A stretch of 5,683 nt of DNA, from positions 2,390 to 8,072 of the forward strand of contig NZ_JAHZAA010000015.1 in NCBI RefSeq assembly GCF_019424165.1, written 5' to 3'. Source of the stretch: Desulfovibrio sp. Lineage in GTDB: Bacteria > Desulfobacterota > Desulfovibrionia > Desulfovibrionales > Desulfovibrionaceae. This document shows positions 1-5,683 of this stretch, in pieces. A program made the position numbers and the translations under genes. The notes below the pieces were generated by a model. That model did not search any database. It saw only the letters and a program-made list of their open reading frames with translations, and was not told the origin of the DNA. The first letter of the stretch is position 1. The number at the start of each line of letters is the position of its first letter.

Positions 1-243
1 CTACGCTGTGGCCAAAGCGTTACCGGCCTTATCAGCGCGGCAGCCATTATGCACCCCACAGGCATGGAGGGCATGGAAGTCAAAAGCATTAAGAAAAAAA
101 TGAAAGACAAGGCCTTCGCGGCCAGTGTCAACCGGGACAACATCCGGCAGTGCGCCGAAGCCGGACTTGAGCTGGACGAATTTTTGGCCCTGTCCATCGA
201 GGCCATGCGCGCCAGCGCCCAAGAACTTGGACTGAGCAAATAA
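1..243 (+). CDS. C-terminal part of predicted HD-superfamily hydrolase (5' end outside window)
   Basis: The reading frame is open from the first base and ends at TAA 241-243, leaving 80 visible residues. The segment resembles the C-terminal helical part of small predicted HD/HDIG-type metal-dependent phosphohydrolases. It has a hydrophobic stretch (VTGLISAAAIMHP, residues 7-19), then a Lys-rich VKSIKKKMKDKAFAASVNR motif (27-45), then an amphipathic tail with LELDEFLAL and a terminal ELGLSK. The metal-binding His/Asp residues that define the HD fold would lie upstream and cannot be checked. A Met at base 49 is internal, because homologous-looking sequence continues upstream of it. No substrate can be assigned. 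The stop lies 16 bases before the preferred start of the phosphofructokinase gene, so the two are probably co-transcribed. The family call is recognition of the C-terminal pattern only and is moderately sure; that this is real coding sequence is more secure. Confidence 0.62.
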   Translation, partial: LRCGQSVTGLISAAAIMHPTGMEGMEVKSIKKKMKDKAFAASVNRDNIRQCAEAGLELDEFLALSIEAMRASAQELGLSK

Positions 244-250
244 CATGCGC

Positions 251-254
251 GAGG
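251..254 (+). promoter_or_regulatory. Ribosome binding site deciding the pfk start
   Basis: GAGG lies 5 bases before the ATG at 260. The earlier in-frame ATG at 245 sits one base after the upstream stop codon and has no comparable purine-rich motif before it. This favours ATG 260 as the start. Translational coupling to the upstream gene from ATG 245 remains possible. Confidence 0.5.
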
Positions 255-259
255 CCGGT

Positions 260-1567
260 ATGAATAAAGAATGTACATTGCAGACGGATATACGCACCCT
301 TGGCCCCTGTAAGCTCGATTCCCACTTGCCCTACCGTACCTGGGCCGACGACAAGACCATACAGATCTTTGTGGATGAAGAGTTGACAGACGATGCGGGC
401 AAGGCCTTCAGCGTCTGCCTTGAAGCCGCTGGGCCACGCAAAAAGCTCTATTTTGACTCCACGCGGGCCAAGTGCGCCATCGTGACCTGCGGCGGCCTTT
501 GCCCCGGCATAAACGATGTCATACGGGCCATTGTGATGGAGGCTTTTCATGCGTACAACGTACCGTCCATCCTGGGCATTCCTTACGGTCTTGAAGGGTT
601 TATCCCCAAGTACGGGCATACCCTCCAGGAGCTGACGCCCAAAGGTGTGGCAGACATTCACCGCTTTGGCGGAACCATGCTCGGCTCCTCACGCGGGCCG
701 CAGCCCGCCGAGGAAATTGTGGATGCCCTTGAACGCAGTAATGTCAATATTCTTTTCGTGATCGGCGGCGACGGCACGATGAAGGCCGCGCGGGCCATCA
801 GCACAGAAATACAGGCCCGCAACCTGAAACTTGCCGTTATCGGCATTCCCAAAACCATTGATAACGACATCAACTTCATTCCCCAGTCCTTCGGTTTTGA
901 AACCGCCGTCTACAAGGCCACAGAAGCCATTGAATGCGCCCACACCGAAGCGTGCGGCGTTCCCAACGGCATCGGCCTGGTGAAGCTTATGGGACGCGAA
1001 TCGGGCTTCATCGCCGCCCGGGCCGCGCTGGCTCTCAAAGAAGTAAATTTTGTGCTCATTCCCGAAGCGCCATTCAGCCTTGAAGGCGAAGGGGGGCTTC
1101 TGCCCGCGCTGGAAGAGCGCCTGAAAGAGCGGGGACATGCCGTTATCGTTACCGCCGAAGGGGCCGGCCAACATCTGCTTGCGGAACAGAGCGGCACTGA
1201 TGCCTCCGGCAATCCCGTGCTCGGCGATATATCCGAACTCCTGCGCACGTCCATCAACAGGTATCTGGACGCACGCGGCGTAGCGCATTCCATAAAATAT
1301 ATCGACCCGAGCTATATCATTCGCTCCATTCCCGCCAGCGCCAACGACAAGGTGTACTGCGGTTTTCTGGGGCAGTACGCGGTGCATGCCGCCATGGCGG
1401 GCCGCACACACATGGTGGTGGGCAAAATTCAGGACCGCTACGTGCACCTGCCGCTGGAACTGGTCACGCGCAAGCGCCGCAAGCTCAATATCTATTCCGA
1501 CCTGTGGCGGGCCGTGCTTGAATCCACGGGGCAAGGCAGGCTCAAGGGCATGCTGCCGCCGATATAA
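260..1567 (+). CDS. pfkA: 6-phosphofructokinase, plant/spirochaete-like group, probably ATP-dependent
   Basis: This cytoplasmic enzyme should phosphorylate fructose 6-phosphate to fructose 1,6-bisphosphate in glycolysis. The protein has 435 residues from ATG 260 (440 from ATG 245). Its length and its roughly 70-residue N-terminal extension fit the long plant-PFK/Treponema TP0108-like group rather than the ~320-residue E. coli PfkA. Visible motifs are GGLCPGIND (78-86, phosphate-donor loop), GGDGT (169-173), GIPKTIDND (195-203) with the presumed catalytic base Asp201, MGRESGF (244-250, sugar-phosphate binding) and EGAGQ (300-304). Gly172 matches E. coli Gly104, typical of ATP users, while Lys198 matches position 124, where Lys is typical of PPi enzymes. 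This combination is known from plant ATP-PFKs, so ATP is inferred as donor, but pyrophosphate cannot be excluded. It follows the HD-hydrolase gene with almost no gap and is followed by an intrinsic terminator. Family assignment is very sure; the start and donor are less sure. Confidence 0.92.
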   Translation: MNKECTLQTDIRTLGPCKLDSHLPYRTWADDKTIQIFVDEELTDDAGKAFSVCLEAAGPRKKLYFDSTRAKCAIVTCGGLCPGINDVIRAIVMEAFHAYNVPSILGIPYGLEGFIPKYGHTLQELTPKGVADIHRFGGTMLGSSRGPQPAEEIVDALERSNVNILFVIGGDGTMKAARAISTEIQARNLKLAVIGIPKTIDNDINFIPQSFGFETAVYKATEAIECAHTEACGVPNGIGLVKLMGRESGFIAARAALALKEVNFVLIPEAPFSLEGEGGLLPALEERLKERGHAVIVTAEGAGQHLLAEQSGTDASGNPVLGDISELLRTSINRYLDARGVAHSIKYIDPSYIIRSIPASANDKVYCGFLGQYAVHAAMAGRTHMVVGKIQDRYVHLPLELVTRKRRKLNIYSDLWRAVLESTGQGRLKGMLPPI

Positions 1568-1597
1568 GGCAGGTTTACTTTACGGGGTGCAGCGTAC

Positions 1598-1633
1598 AGG
1601 CTCAAGGCAGCCCTGCCTGACCAGCCTTTTTTT
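1598..1633 (+). terminator. Intrinsic terminator of the HD hydrolase-pfk unit
   Basis: A two-part stem pairs AGGCT (1598-1602) with AGCCT (1623-1627) and AGGCA (1605-1609) with TGCCT (1614-1618) around a GCCC loop. It runs directly into seven T's (1627-1633). It lies about 30 bases after the pfk stop codon. The stem is short and interrupted, but its position and T tract fit a Rho-independent terminator on the + strand. Confidence 0.55.
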
Positions 1634-1634
1634 A

Positions 1635-1690
1635 CAGGAAAACCCTTTTCAGGCCGCTGCACAAGCAACAGCCTGAAAAGGGTTTTCCTG
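1635..1690. terminator. Perfect 20-bp inverted repeat, probable bidirectional terminator between convergent genes
   Basis: The arms at 1635-1654 and 1671-1690 are exact reverse complements over 20 bases, separated by a 16-base loop. Each arm carries AAAACCCTTTT or its complement AAAAGGGTTTT. On either strand, the inner stem ending in GGG is therefore followed by TTTT inside the repeat. That symmetry suits termination from both sides: pfk on the + strand, and dapB, whose stop lies about 60 bases away, on the - strand. There is no longer T tract outside the hairpin, so an RNA-stability or transcript-end-protection role is also possible. Confidence 0.6.
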
Positions 1691-1751
1691 CACCGTGTAC
1701 GCACTGGCTTTCAACCGGCGCGTTGTGGGCAAAAGACCGGAGTTAAAGGAA

Positions 1752-2531
1752 TCAGAACATATCACGCATGCCGTAAAGCTTGCCCGGCTTCTGCCCGGCC
1801 AGCCATGCAGCCGCCCGCAGCGCGCCCTGGGCGAAGGTATCGCGCGAATGGGCCTGATGTGTCACTTCGATGCGTTCGCCGGGGCCCATAAAGTACACTG
1901 TATGCACGCCCACCACATCGCCGCCGCGTATGGCCTGAATGCCGATCTGGGCTTTGGGCCTTTCACCGATAATACCGTCACGGGCAGAGCAGCGCACATC
2001 GTTAAGCTGCCAGCCGCGGGCTTCTGCCAGGCATTCGCCAAGGGTCAGGGCCGTGCCGCTGGGGCTGTCCTTCTTGCGGTTATGGTGCAGCTCGACCATT
2101 TCAATATCATACGCATCGCCCAGAGCGCGGGTCAGTTCCGGCAGAATCTTGCACAGTACATTGACGCCAATGCTCATGTTGGACGCCCAGAAAATAGGGG
2201 CTTTTTTTGCCAGCTCGTGCAGCTCATCCTTTTCCGCATCAGTAAAGCCCGTAGTGCCGATAACCAGGGCATGCCCGCTCTCGGCCACGGCACGGGCCGA
2301 CTGCAGGCTCACGGCCGGGGCAGTAAAGTCGATAGCCACAGCGCCCGGCGCTTTGGGCAGCACTGCGGCAAGGTTGTCACCCACGGGGCAGGATGCTCCT
2401 GCCAGAGTTTCCACATGCTCCCTGCTGTCCACCAGACCCGCCAGGCTGTAGGCTGGCTCCGTCGCCGCCAGATGGCTGATGGTTTTGCCCATGCGCCCGT
2501 TGGCCCCTACCACGATGATGGCTGTACTCAT
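1752..2531 (-). CDS. dapB: 4-hydroxy-tetrahydrodipicolinate reductase
   Basis: DapB reduces the 4-hydroxy-tetrahydrodipicolinate made by DapA to tetrahydrodipicolinate with NAD(P)H. This is the second step of the branch leading to meso-diaminopimelate (peptidoglycan) and lysine, in the cytoplasm. The 259 residues are close to the usual ~265-273. An N-terminal Rossmann fold carries GANGRMG (9-15), with Asp35 at the likely end of the second strand, a position that contacts the cofactor ribose. GTTGF (92-96) follows. The family signature ELHHNRKKDSPSGTA (147-161) contains His149, His150 and Lys153, matching catalytic His159/His160 and Lys163 of E. coli. RGGDVVGVHTVYF (202-214) matches the end of the substrate domain. 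No key residue is missing. The gene starts 23 bases after the ligA stop in the same direction, with only a weak GCGAG-type ribosome site and no separate promoter seen, so it is probably co-transcribed with ligA. It converges on pfk. Confidence 0.96.
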   Translation of the reverse strand: MSTAIIVVGANGRMGKTISHLAATEPAYSLAGLVDSREHVETLAGASCPVGDNLAAVLPKAPGAVAIDFTAPAVSLQSARAVAESGHALVIGTTGFTDAEKDELHELAKKAPIFWASNMSIGVNVLCKILPELTRALGDAYDIEMVELHHNRKKDSPSGTALTLGECLAEARGWQLNDVRCSARDGIIGERPKAQIGIQAIRGGDVVGVHTVYFMGPGERIEVTHQAHSRDTFAQGALRAAAWLAGQKPGKLYGMRDMF

Positions 2532-2554
2532 GCTTTGCTCGCTTTGTATTCAAA

Positions 2555-4693
2555 TTATTCCGAAGCCGCTCTGGCTTCGCGCAACATGGTCATAAACTCT
2601 TCTTCGGTGAGCACCGTCACGCCCAGCGCCTGCGCTTTTTCAAGCTTGCTGCCCGCCTTTTCCCCCGCCACAAGGTAATCAAGCTTTTTGCTCACCCCGC
2701 CAAGCGGCGTGGCCCCGGCGGCTTCAGCCAGCTTTTCGGCTTCACTGCGCGGCATGCTCAGGCTGCCGGTAAAAAGAATATTTTTTCCCGCCAGCGGCCC
2801 GGACGCCAAACCGCCCTCGCCGGTGCTGCCGGAAGAACCGCCGCCAGACCGGCCTCCGCGCGGCCACAGGCCCAGCGCCCTGAAGCGCTCAAGCTGCTCC
2901 CTGTTGGCGGGGCTGTTGAAAAAGTTATGGATGGATGACGCCACTTCCGGCCCCACATCCGGCAGGCTCAGCAGTGTTTCCGCACTGGCGTTTTCCAGTT
3001 CATCCAGCGTTTCAAAATGCAAAGCCAGGGTGCGGGCGGTCTGTTCACCTACGTGCCTTATACCCAGAGCGCTGATGAGGCGCGGCAGGGTGGCAGAATG
3101 TACGGCGCGGGCAAGCGCGTCCACAAACTTGTGGGCCAGCACTTCCCCCATGCGTTCAAAACCCAGCAGTTCCTGTACCGTAAGGGTAAAAAGATCAGCA
3201 GGAGACTGCACCCGGCCGCTGGTGACCAGTTGTTCTATCCATTTCTGCCCCACGCCAGCGATATCCAGCCCGGCCTTGGACACAAAATGCGTGATGGCCC
3301 GCAGGCGGATGGCGGAACAGGCCATATTTTCACACCGCCAGGCAGCTTCGCCCTCTTCCCGGTACGCAGGCTGGCCGCATGCCGGACAAGTGTGGGGAAA
3401 AACATATTCACGGGCATTTTCCGGGCGTTTTTCCAGCACCGGCCCTACCACCTCAGGAATAACATCACCTGCGCGGCGCACCATGACTGTATCGCCCACA
3501 CGCACATCGCGATTGCGAATTTCATCCTCGTTATGCAGGGTGGCACGCGAAACCATAACACCGCCCACAGAAACAGGCTCAAGCACGGCCACCGGCGTAA
3601 GCACGCCTGTGCGGCCCACCTGTATCTCAATATCTTTCAGCAGGGTCTGCGCCAGTTCAGCCGGAAACTTGAAGGCCACGGCAAAACGCGGCGCGCGGGC
3701 GGTAAAGCCAAGCGCCTGCTGGGCCTCAAGGTTATCCAGTTTGGCTACAGCCCCGTCAATTTCCATTGGAAATGCAGAGCGATGCTCCTTGACCCACTGG
3801 GCATACTCCTCCACTTCGGTCACGCTGCTGCACAGCCTGCCGTCCGGCGGGGTAAGAAAACCGTATTCCCTGAGCCGCCCCATAACTTCAGACTGCAACA
3901 GGCAGGCTGGCGCGGGAGCCCAAAGCGCCTGACCAAGACTATAGGCCAGAAAGCGCAACGGACGCGAACCGATAATGGAAGTATCCAGCTGGCGCAGTGT
4001 TCCTGCTGCGGCATTTCTGGGATTGGCAAAGGGTTTCAGGCCAAGGGCTTCCTGCTTTTCATTAAGGGCGGCAAAATCCTTTTTGTACATGACAACTTCG
4101 CCCCGCACCTCAAGCCTGGCAGGAAAAGGCCCCGGCCCCGCAAGCCGCAGTGGCACGGTGCGGATGGTGCGCACAGCCTCGGTGACAACTTCGCCCACCT
4201 CGCCATCGCCTCTGGTGAGGGCTTCCTGCAATACGCCGTCAACATAGATGATCTCCAGAGCCAGGCCATCCAGCTTGGGATCACACCAAAAACCTTTGGG
4301 CAGGGGTCCGTTGACATCAACGCCCCAGGCGCGGACCATGCGCTCCGCAAATTCCTGCCATTGTTCGGCTGAAAAGACGTTGTCCAGACCATACATCTGA
4401 AGGCTGTGGGCCTTTTTGGCAAGGCCGTCCAGCAGCCCGCCCCCCACGCGCAAGGTTGGCGAATGGGGCGAACGCAGTTCAGGCCAGCGGGCTTCCAGCT
4501 CCTGCAATTCGCGGAACAGGGCGTCAAACTGGTCATCGCTGATTTCGGGCCTGTCCAGCGTATGATAGAGGTGGTTATGGCGCTCAAGTTCCGCTGTAAG
4601 CCACTGGGCGCGCTGACGTTCTTCGCCTGTGGGGCCGGAGGCAAAAAGGCTGTGCTGCCGCTGCCCGCCCTGATGTTCGTTTTTTTGTGCCAT
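2555..4693 (-). CDS. ligA: NAD+-dependent DNA ligase
   Basis: LigA seals 3'-OH/5'-phosphate nicks using NAD+ and serves in Okazaki-fragment joining and excision repair. All domains are present in its 712 residues, slightly longer than the usual ~670. Domain Ia (~25-110) has the ISDDQFD and SPT motifs. The nucleotidyltransferase core has DPKLDG (138-143) with adenylated Lys140, EVRGEV (195-200), NPRNAAAGTLRQLD (224-237), EIDGAVAKLD (311-320) and AFKFPAE (340-346). The OB fold has VGRTGVLTPVAVLEPV (359-374) and GDTVMVRRAGDVIPE (400-414). A zinc finger uses Cys436, Cys439, Cys454 and Cys459. Helix-hairpin-helix repeats span ~475-600, and a BRCT domain spans ~631-705. Two oddities are Asp138, where most LigA proteins have Glu, and a Gly/Ser-rich linker (612-628) before BRCT. 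ATG 4693 has AAAGG six bases upstream and a TATAAT box further up. It follows uvrB in the same direction and leads into dapB. Confidence 0.98.
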   Translation of the reverse strand: MAQKNEHQGGQRQHSLFASGPTGEERQRAQWLTAELERHNHLYHTLDRPEISDDQFDALFRELQELEARWPELRSPHSPTLRVGGGLLDGLAKKAHSLQMYGLDNVFSAEQWQEFAERMVRAWGVDVNGPLPKGFWCDPKLDGLALEIIYVDGVLQEALTRGDGEVGEVVTEAVRTIRTVPLRLAGPGPFPARLEVRGEVVMYKKDFAALNEKQEALGLKPFANPRNAAAGTLRQLDTSIIGSRPLRFLAYSLGQALWAPAPACLLQSEVMGRLREYGFLTPPDGRLCSSVTEVEEYAQWVKEHRSAFPMEIDGAVAKLDNLEAQQALGFTARAPRFAVAFKFPAELAQTLLKDIEIQVGRTGVLTPVAVLEPVSVGGVMVSRATLHNEDEIRNRDVRVGDTVMVRRAGDVIPEVVGPVLEKRPENAREYVFPHTCPACGQPAYREEGEAAWRCENMACSAIRLRAITHFVSKAGLDIAGVGQKWIEQLVTSGRVQSPADLFTLTVQELLGFERMGEVLAHKFVDALARAVHSATLPRLISALGIRHVGEQTARTLALHFETLDELENASAETLLSLPDVGPEVASSIHNFFNSPANREQLERFRALGLWPRGGRSGGGSSGSTGEGGLASGPLAGKNILFTGSLSMPRSEAEKLAEAAGATPLGGVSKKLDYLVAGEKAGSKLEKAQALGVTVLTEEEFMTMLREARAASE

Positions 4694-4699
4694 GAAAGA

Positions 4700-4704
4700 C
4701 CTTT
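4700..4704 (-). promoter_or_regulatory. Ribosome binding site of ligA
   Basis: On the - strand, AAAGG is separated from the ligA ATG by the six bases TCTTTC. This supports ATG 4693 as the start, giving the N-terminal MAQKNEHQ extension ahead of domain Ia. Confidence 0.55.
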
Positions 4705-4728
4705 GGAGCCGTTTAACTTTGAGACTGT

Positions 4729-4755
4729 ATTATAACCCTGCAAGGGCTGTGTCAT
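4729..4755 (-). promoter_or_regulatory. Candidate sigma70-type promoter for ligA-dapB
   Basis: On the - strand there is a perfect TATAAT (4734-4729), 35 bases upstream of the ligA start. An ATGACA box (4755-4750) matches the -35 consensus TTGACA at five of six positions. The spacer is only 15 bases, shorter than the ideal 17, so the -35 assignment is doubtful, but the -10 is strong. A transcript would begin about 30 bases before the ATG. No operator is recognisable nearby beyond a short CCCT/AGGG dyad inside the spacer. Confidence 0.45.
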
Positions 4756-4836
4756 ACGCGGAAGGACTGCTTCTGCCCCCCTGCCTACTCCTGTATCGGT
4801 ATGAAACAATAATAAAAGTTTTAGGGGGTGGGGCGT

Positions 4837-4873
4837 GTGGGGGGGACCCTTTTACAAAAGGGTCCCCCCCCAC
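4837..4873. terminator. GC-rich hairpin downstream of uvrB, probable terminator
   Basis: Arms GGGGGGGACCCTTTT (4839-4853) and its exact complement (4856-4870) form a very strong stem. It can be extended to GTG/CAC at the ends if one of the eight C's is bulged. The centre must open slightly to leave a loop. It lies about 45 bases after the uvrB stop on the - strand and about 145 bases before the ligA start, so it probably ends the uvrB transcript. No T tract follows on either strand; the only T run is the TTTT inside the stem. The termination role is therefore inferred from position and stem strength. Confidence 0.55.
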
Positions 4874-4917
4874 AAAATATTTCTATGCCAACTATTCTAA
4901 AAGTTCCCGCCCTGTTC

Positions 4918-5683
4918 TCAATCCGGCAATGCAATAAGGCGCGCCCGCAAGACACGGATACGGTCACGCAATTGTGCCGCCTGCTCAAATTCCAGGTCAC
5001 GGGCAGCCTGACGCATCTCTTTTTCAAGCCTGGCCACCAGCAGGGCCGTATCTTCGGCTGTAAGCGGGTTCGCGTCCGCATCCTGCCCTTTGCTCTTGCC
5101 CCTCCCCTTGCCGCGCCCGCGTGAGGCGCCATCTTCCACATACAAACTATCCAACGGGGATTCAAGGCTTTTTCTTGTGCTTACAGGTGTTATGCCGTGT
5201 TCTTCGTTGTACTCTGTCTGCCGGGTTCGGCGGCGGGCCGTCTCACCCATGGCGGCCTTCATAGAATCCGTTACCTTGTCGGCGTACAGGATGACCCGTC
5301 CCTGGGCGTTACGCGCTGCGCGGCCAAAAGTCTGGATGAGCGAACCTGTGGAACGCAAGAACCCTTCCTTGTCCGCATCCAGAATACAGACCAGGGAAAC
5401 TTCTGGAATATCCAGCCCTTCACGCAGCAGGTTGATGCCCACCAGAACGTCGAATTCGCCCAGACGCAAGGCACGGATGATCTGCATGCGCTCAAGGGTA
5501 TCAATATCCGAGTGCAGGTAGCGGGCCCGCACCCCCATGTTGCAGCAGTACTCTGTGAGGTCTTCGGCCATGCGTTTGGTCAGGGTGGTCACAAGCACCC
5601 TTTCGCCCCGGCTGACGCAGCCCCGGCATTCGCCCAGCAGGTTTTCCATCTGCCCCTTGGTCGGCCGTACATCCACTATGGGG
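4918..5683 (-). CDS. uvrB: UvrABC excinuclease subunit B, C-terminal part (5' end outside window)
   Basis: UvrB receives damaged DNA from UvrA, verifies the lesion with its helicase-like core and recruits UvrC for incision in nucleotide excision repair. The frame is open to the right edge, giving 254 visible residues of an expected ~670, and ends at TGA 4920-4918. The visible part begins at PIVDVRPTKGQM, typical of the region entering the second helicase domain. It continues with RVLVTTLTKRMAEDLTEY (motif IV area), LHSDIDTLER, GINLLREGLDIPEV (motif V, about 82-95) and QTFGRAARN (motif VI, about 117-125). YNEEHGITP comes next, and the protein ends in a UVR domain (LEKEMRQAARDLEFEQAAQLRDRI), which binds UvrC. 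Between YNEEHGITP and UVR is a basic, low-complexity linker (RGRGKGRGKSKG). The GTG at 5676 is an internal Val codon, not a start. A GC-rich hairpin follows the gene. Confidence 0.96.
   Translation of the reverse strand, partial: PIVDVRPTKGQMENLLGECRGCVSRGERVLVTTLTKRMAEDLTEYCCNMGVRARYLHSDIDTLERMQIIRALRLGEFDVLVGINLLREGLDIPEVSLVCILDADKEGFLRSTGSLIQTFGRAARNAQGRVILYADKVTDSMKAAMGETARRRTRQTEYNEEHGITPVSTRKSLESPLDSLYVEDGASRGRGKGRGKSKGQDADANPLTAEDTALLVARLEKEMRQAARDLEFEQAAQLRDRIRVLRARLIALPD

Noticed and set aside
245..259. ATG 245 as the start of pfk
   Set aside because: It is in frame but lacks a ribosome site, while ATG 260 has GAGG at 5 bases. Kept as an alternative, since coupling to the upstream stop could allow it.
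689..1534. A 281-residue open frame on the - strand opposite pfk
   Set aside because: It is antisense to a clear phosphofructokinase and shows no domain of its own.
1695..2678. A 327-residue open frame on the + strand opposite dapB
   Set aside because: It spans the convergent terminator side and both dapB and the ligA end with no family resemblance. DapB on the other strand has every catalytic motif.
2688..3932. A 414-residue open frame on the + strand opposite ligA
   Set aside because: The translation is Ser/Arg/Pro-rich and low in complexity, overlaps another shadow frame, and has no independent start signal. It is antisense to ligA.
3017..4372. A 451-residue open frame on the + strand opposite ligA
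   Set aside because: It lies entirely antisense to an intact ligA with all motifs. Its translation is His/Arg/Gly-rich with no recognisable domain, as expected for a shadow frame in GC-rich coding DNA.
4694..4917. Possible small gene or RNA in the uvrB-ligA spacer
   Set aside because: Apart from the hairpin, the G-run cluster and the ligA promoter region, I see no start/ribosome-site pair or recognisable RNA family.
4828..5124. Small open frames of 98 and 114 residues around the uvrB end and spacer
   Set aside because: They overlap uvrB in other frames or run through the G/C-run hairpin, and their composition follows that repeat.

Overview
The window is a compact stretch of ordinary bacterial chromosome with moderately high GC. 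The protein sequences, gene set and GC-rich hairpin terminators best fit a Desulfovibrio-type sulfate reducer (Desulfovibrionaceae). That assignment rests on recognising the protein style and on the ligA/dapB/uvrB neighbourhood; no database search was possible.

Layout: on the + strand, the tail of a predicted HD-superfamily hydrolase (1-243) is followed almost at once by a 6-phosphofructokinase of the plant/spirochaete-like group (260-1567). A convergent intergenic region (1568-1751) holds a T-tailed intrinsic terminator and a separate perfect 20-bp inverted repeat. On the - strand, reading right to left, are the C-terminal third or so of UvrB (5683-4918, cut by the window edge), a GC-rich hairpin spacer with a candidate promoter, NAD+-dependent DNA ligase LigA (4693-2555), and dihydrodipicolinate reductase DapB (2531-1752). 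The 23-bp gap between ligA and dapB suggests one transcript.

How the genes relate: PFK commits fructose 6-phosphate to glycolysis. DapB makes tetrahydrodipicolinate for diaminopimelate and lysine. UvrB and LigA act at opposite ends of nucleotide excision repair (damage verification and final sealing), and LigA also joins Okazaki fragments. The hairpin between uvrB and ligA and the TATAAT box before ligA suggest these two are transcribed separately.

I see no mobile element, CRISPR array, tRNA, rRNA, phage gene, defence system or unexplained conserved ORF. The many long overlapping open frames opposite ligA, dapB and pfk are shadows of high-GC coding sequence. I found no convincing sign of a new biological system. 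The findings below are modest: the nucleotide-specificity signature of the PFK, two unusual intergenic hairpins, small deviations in LigA, the basic linker of UvrB, and operon layout.
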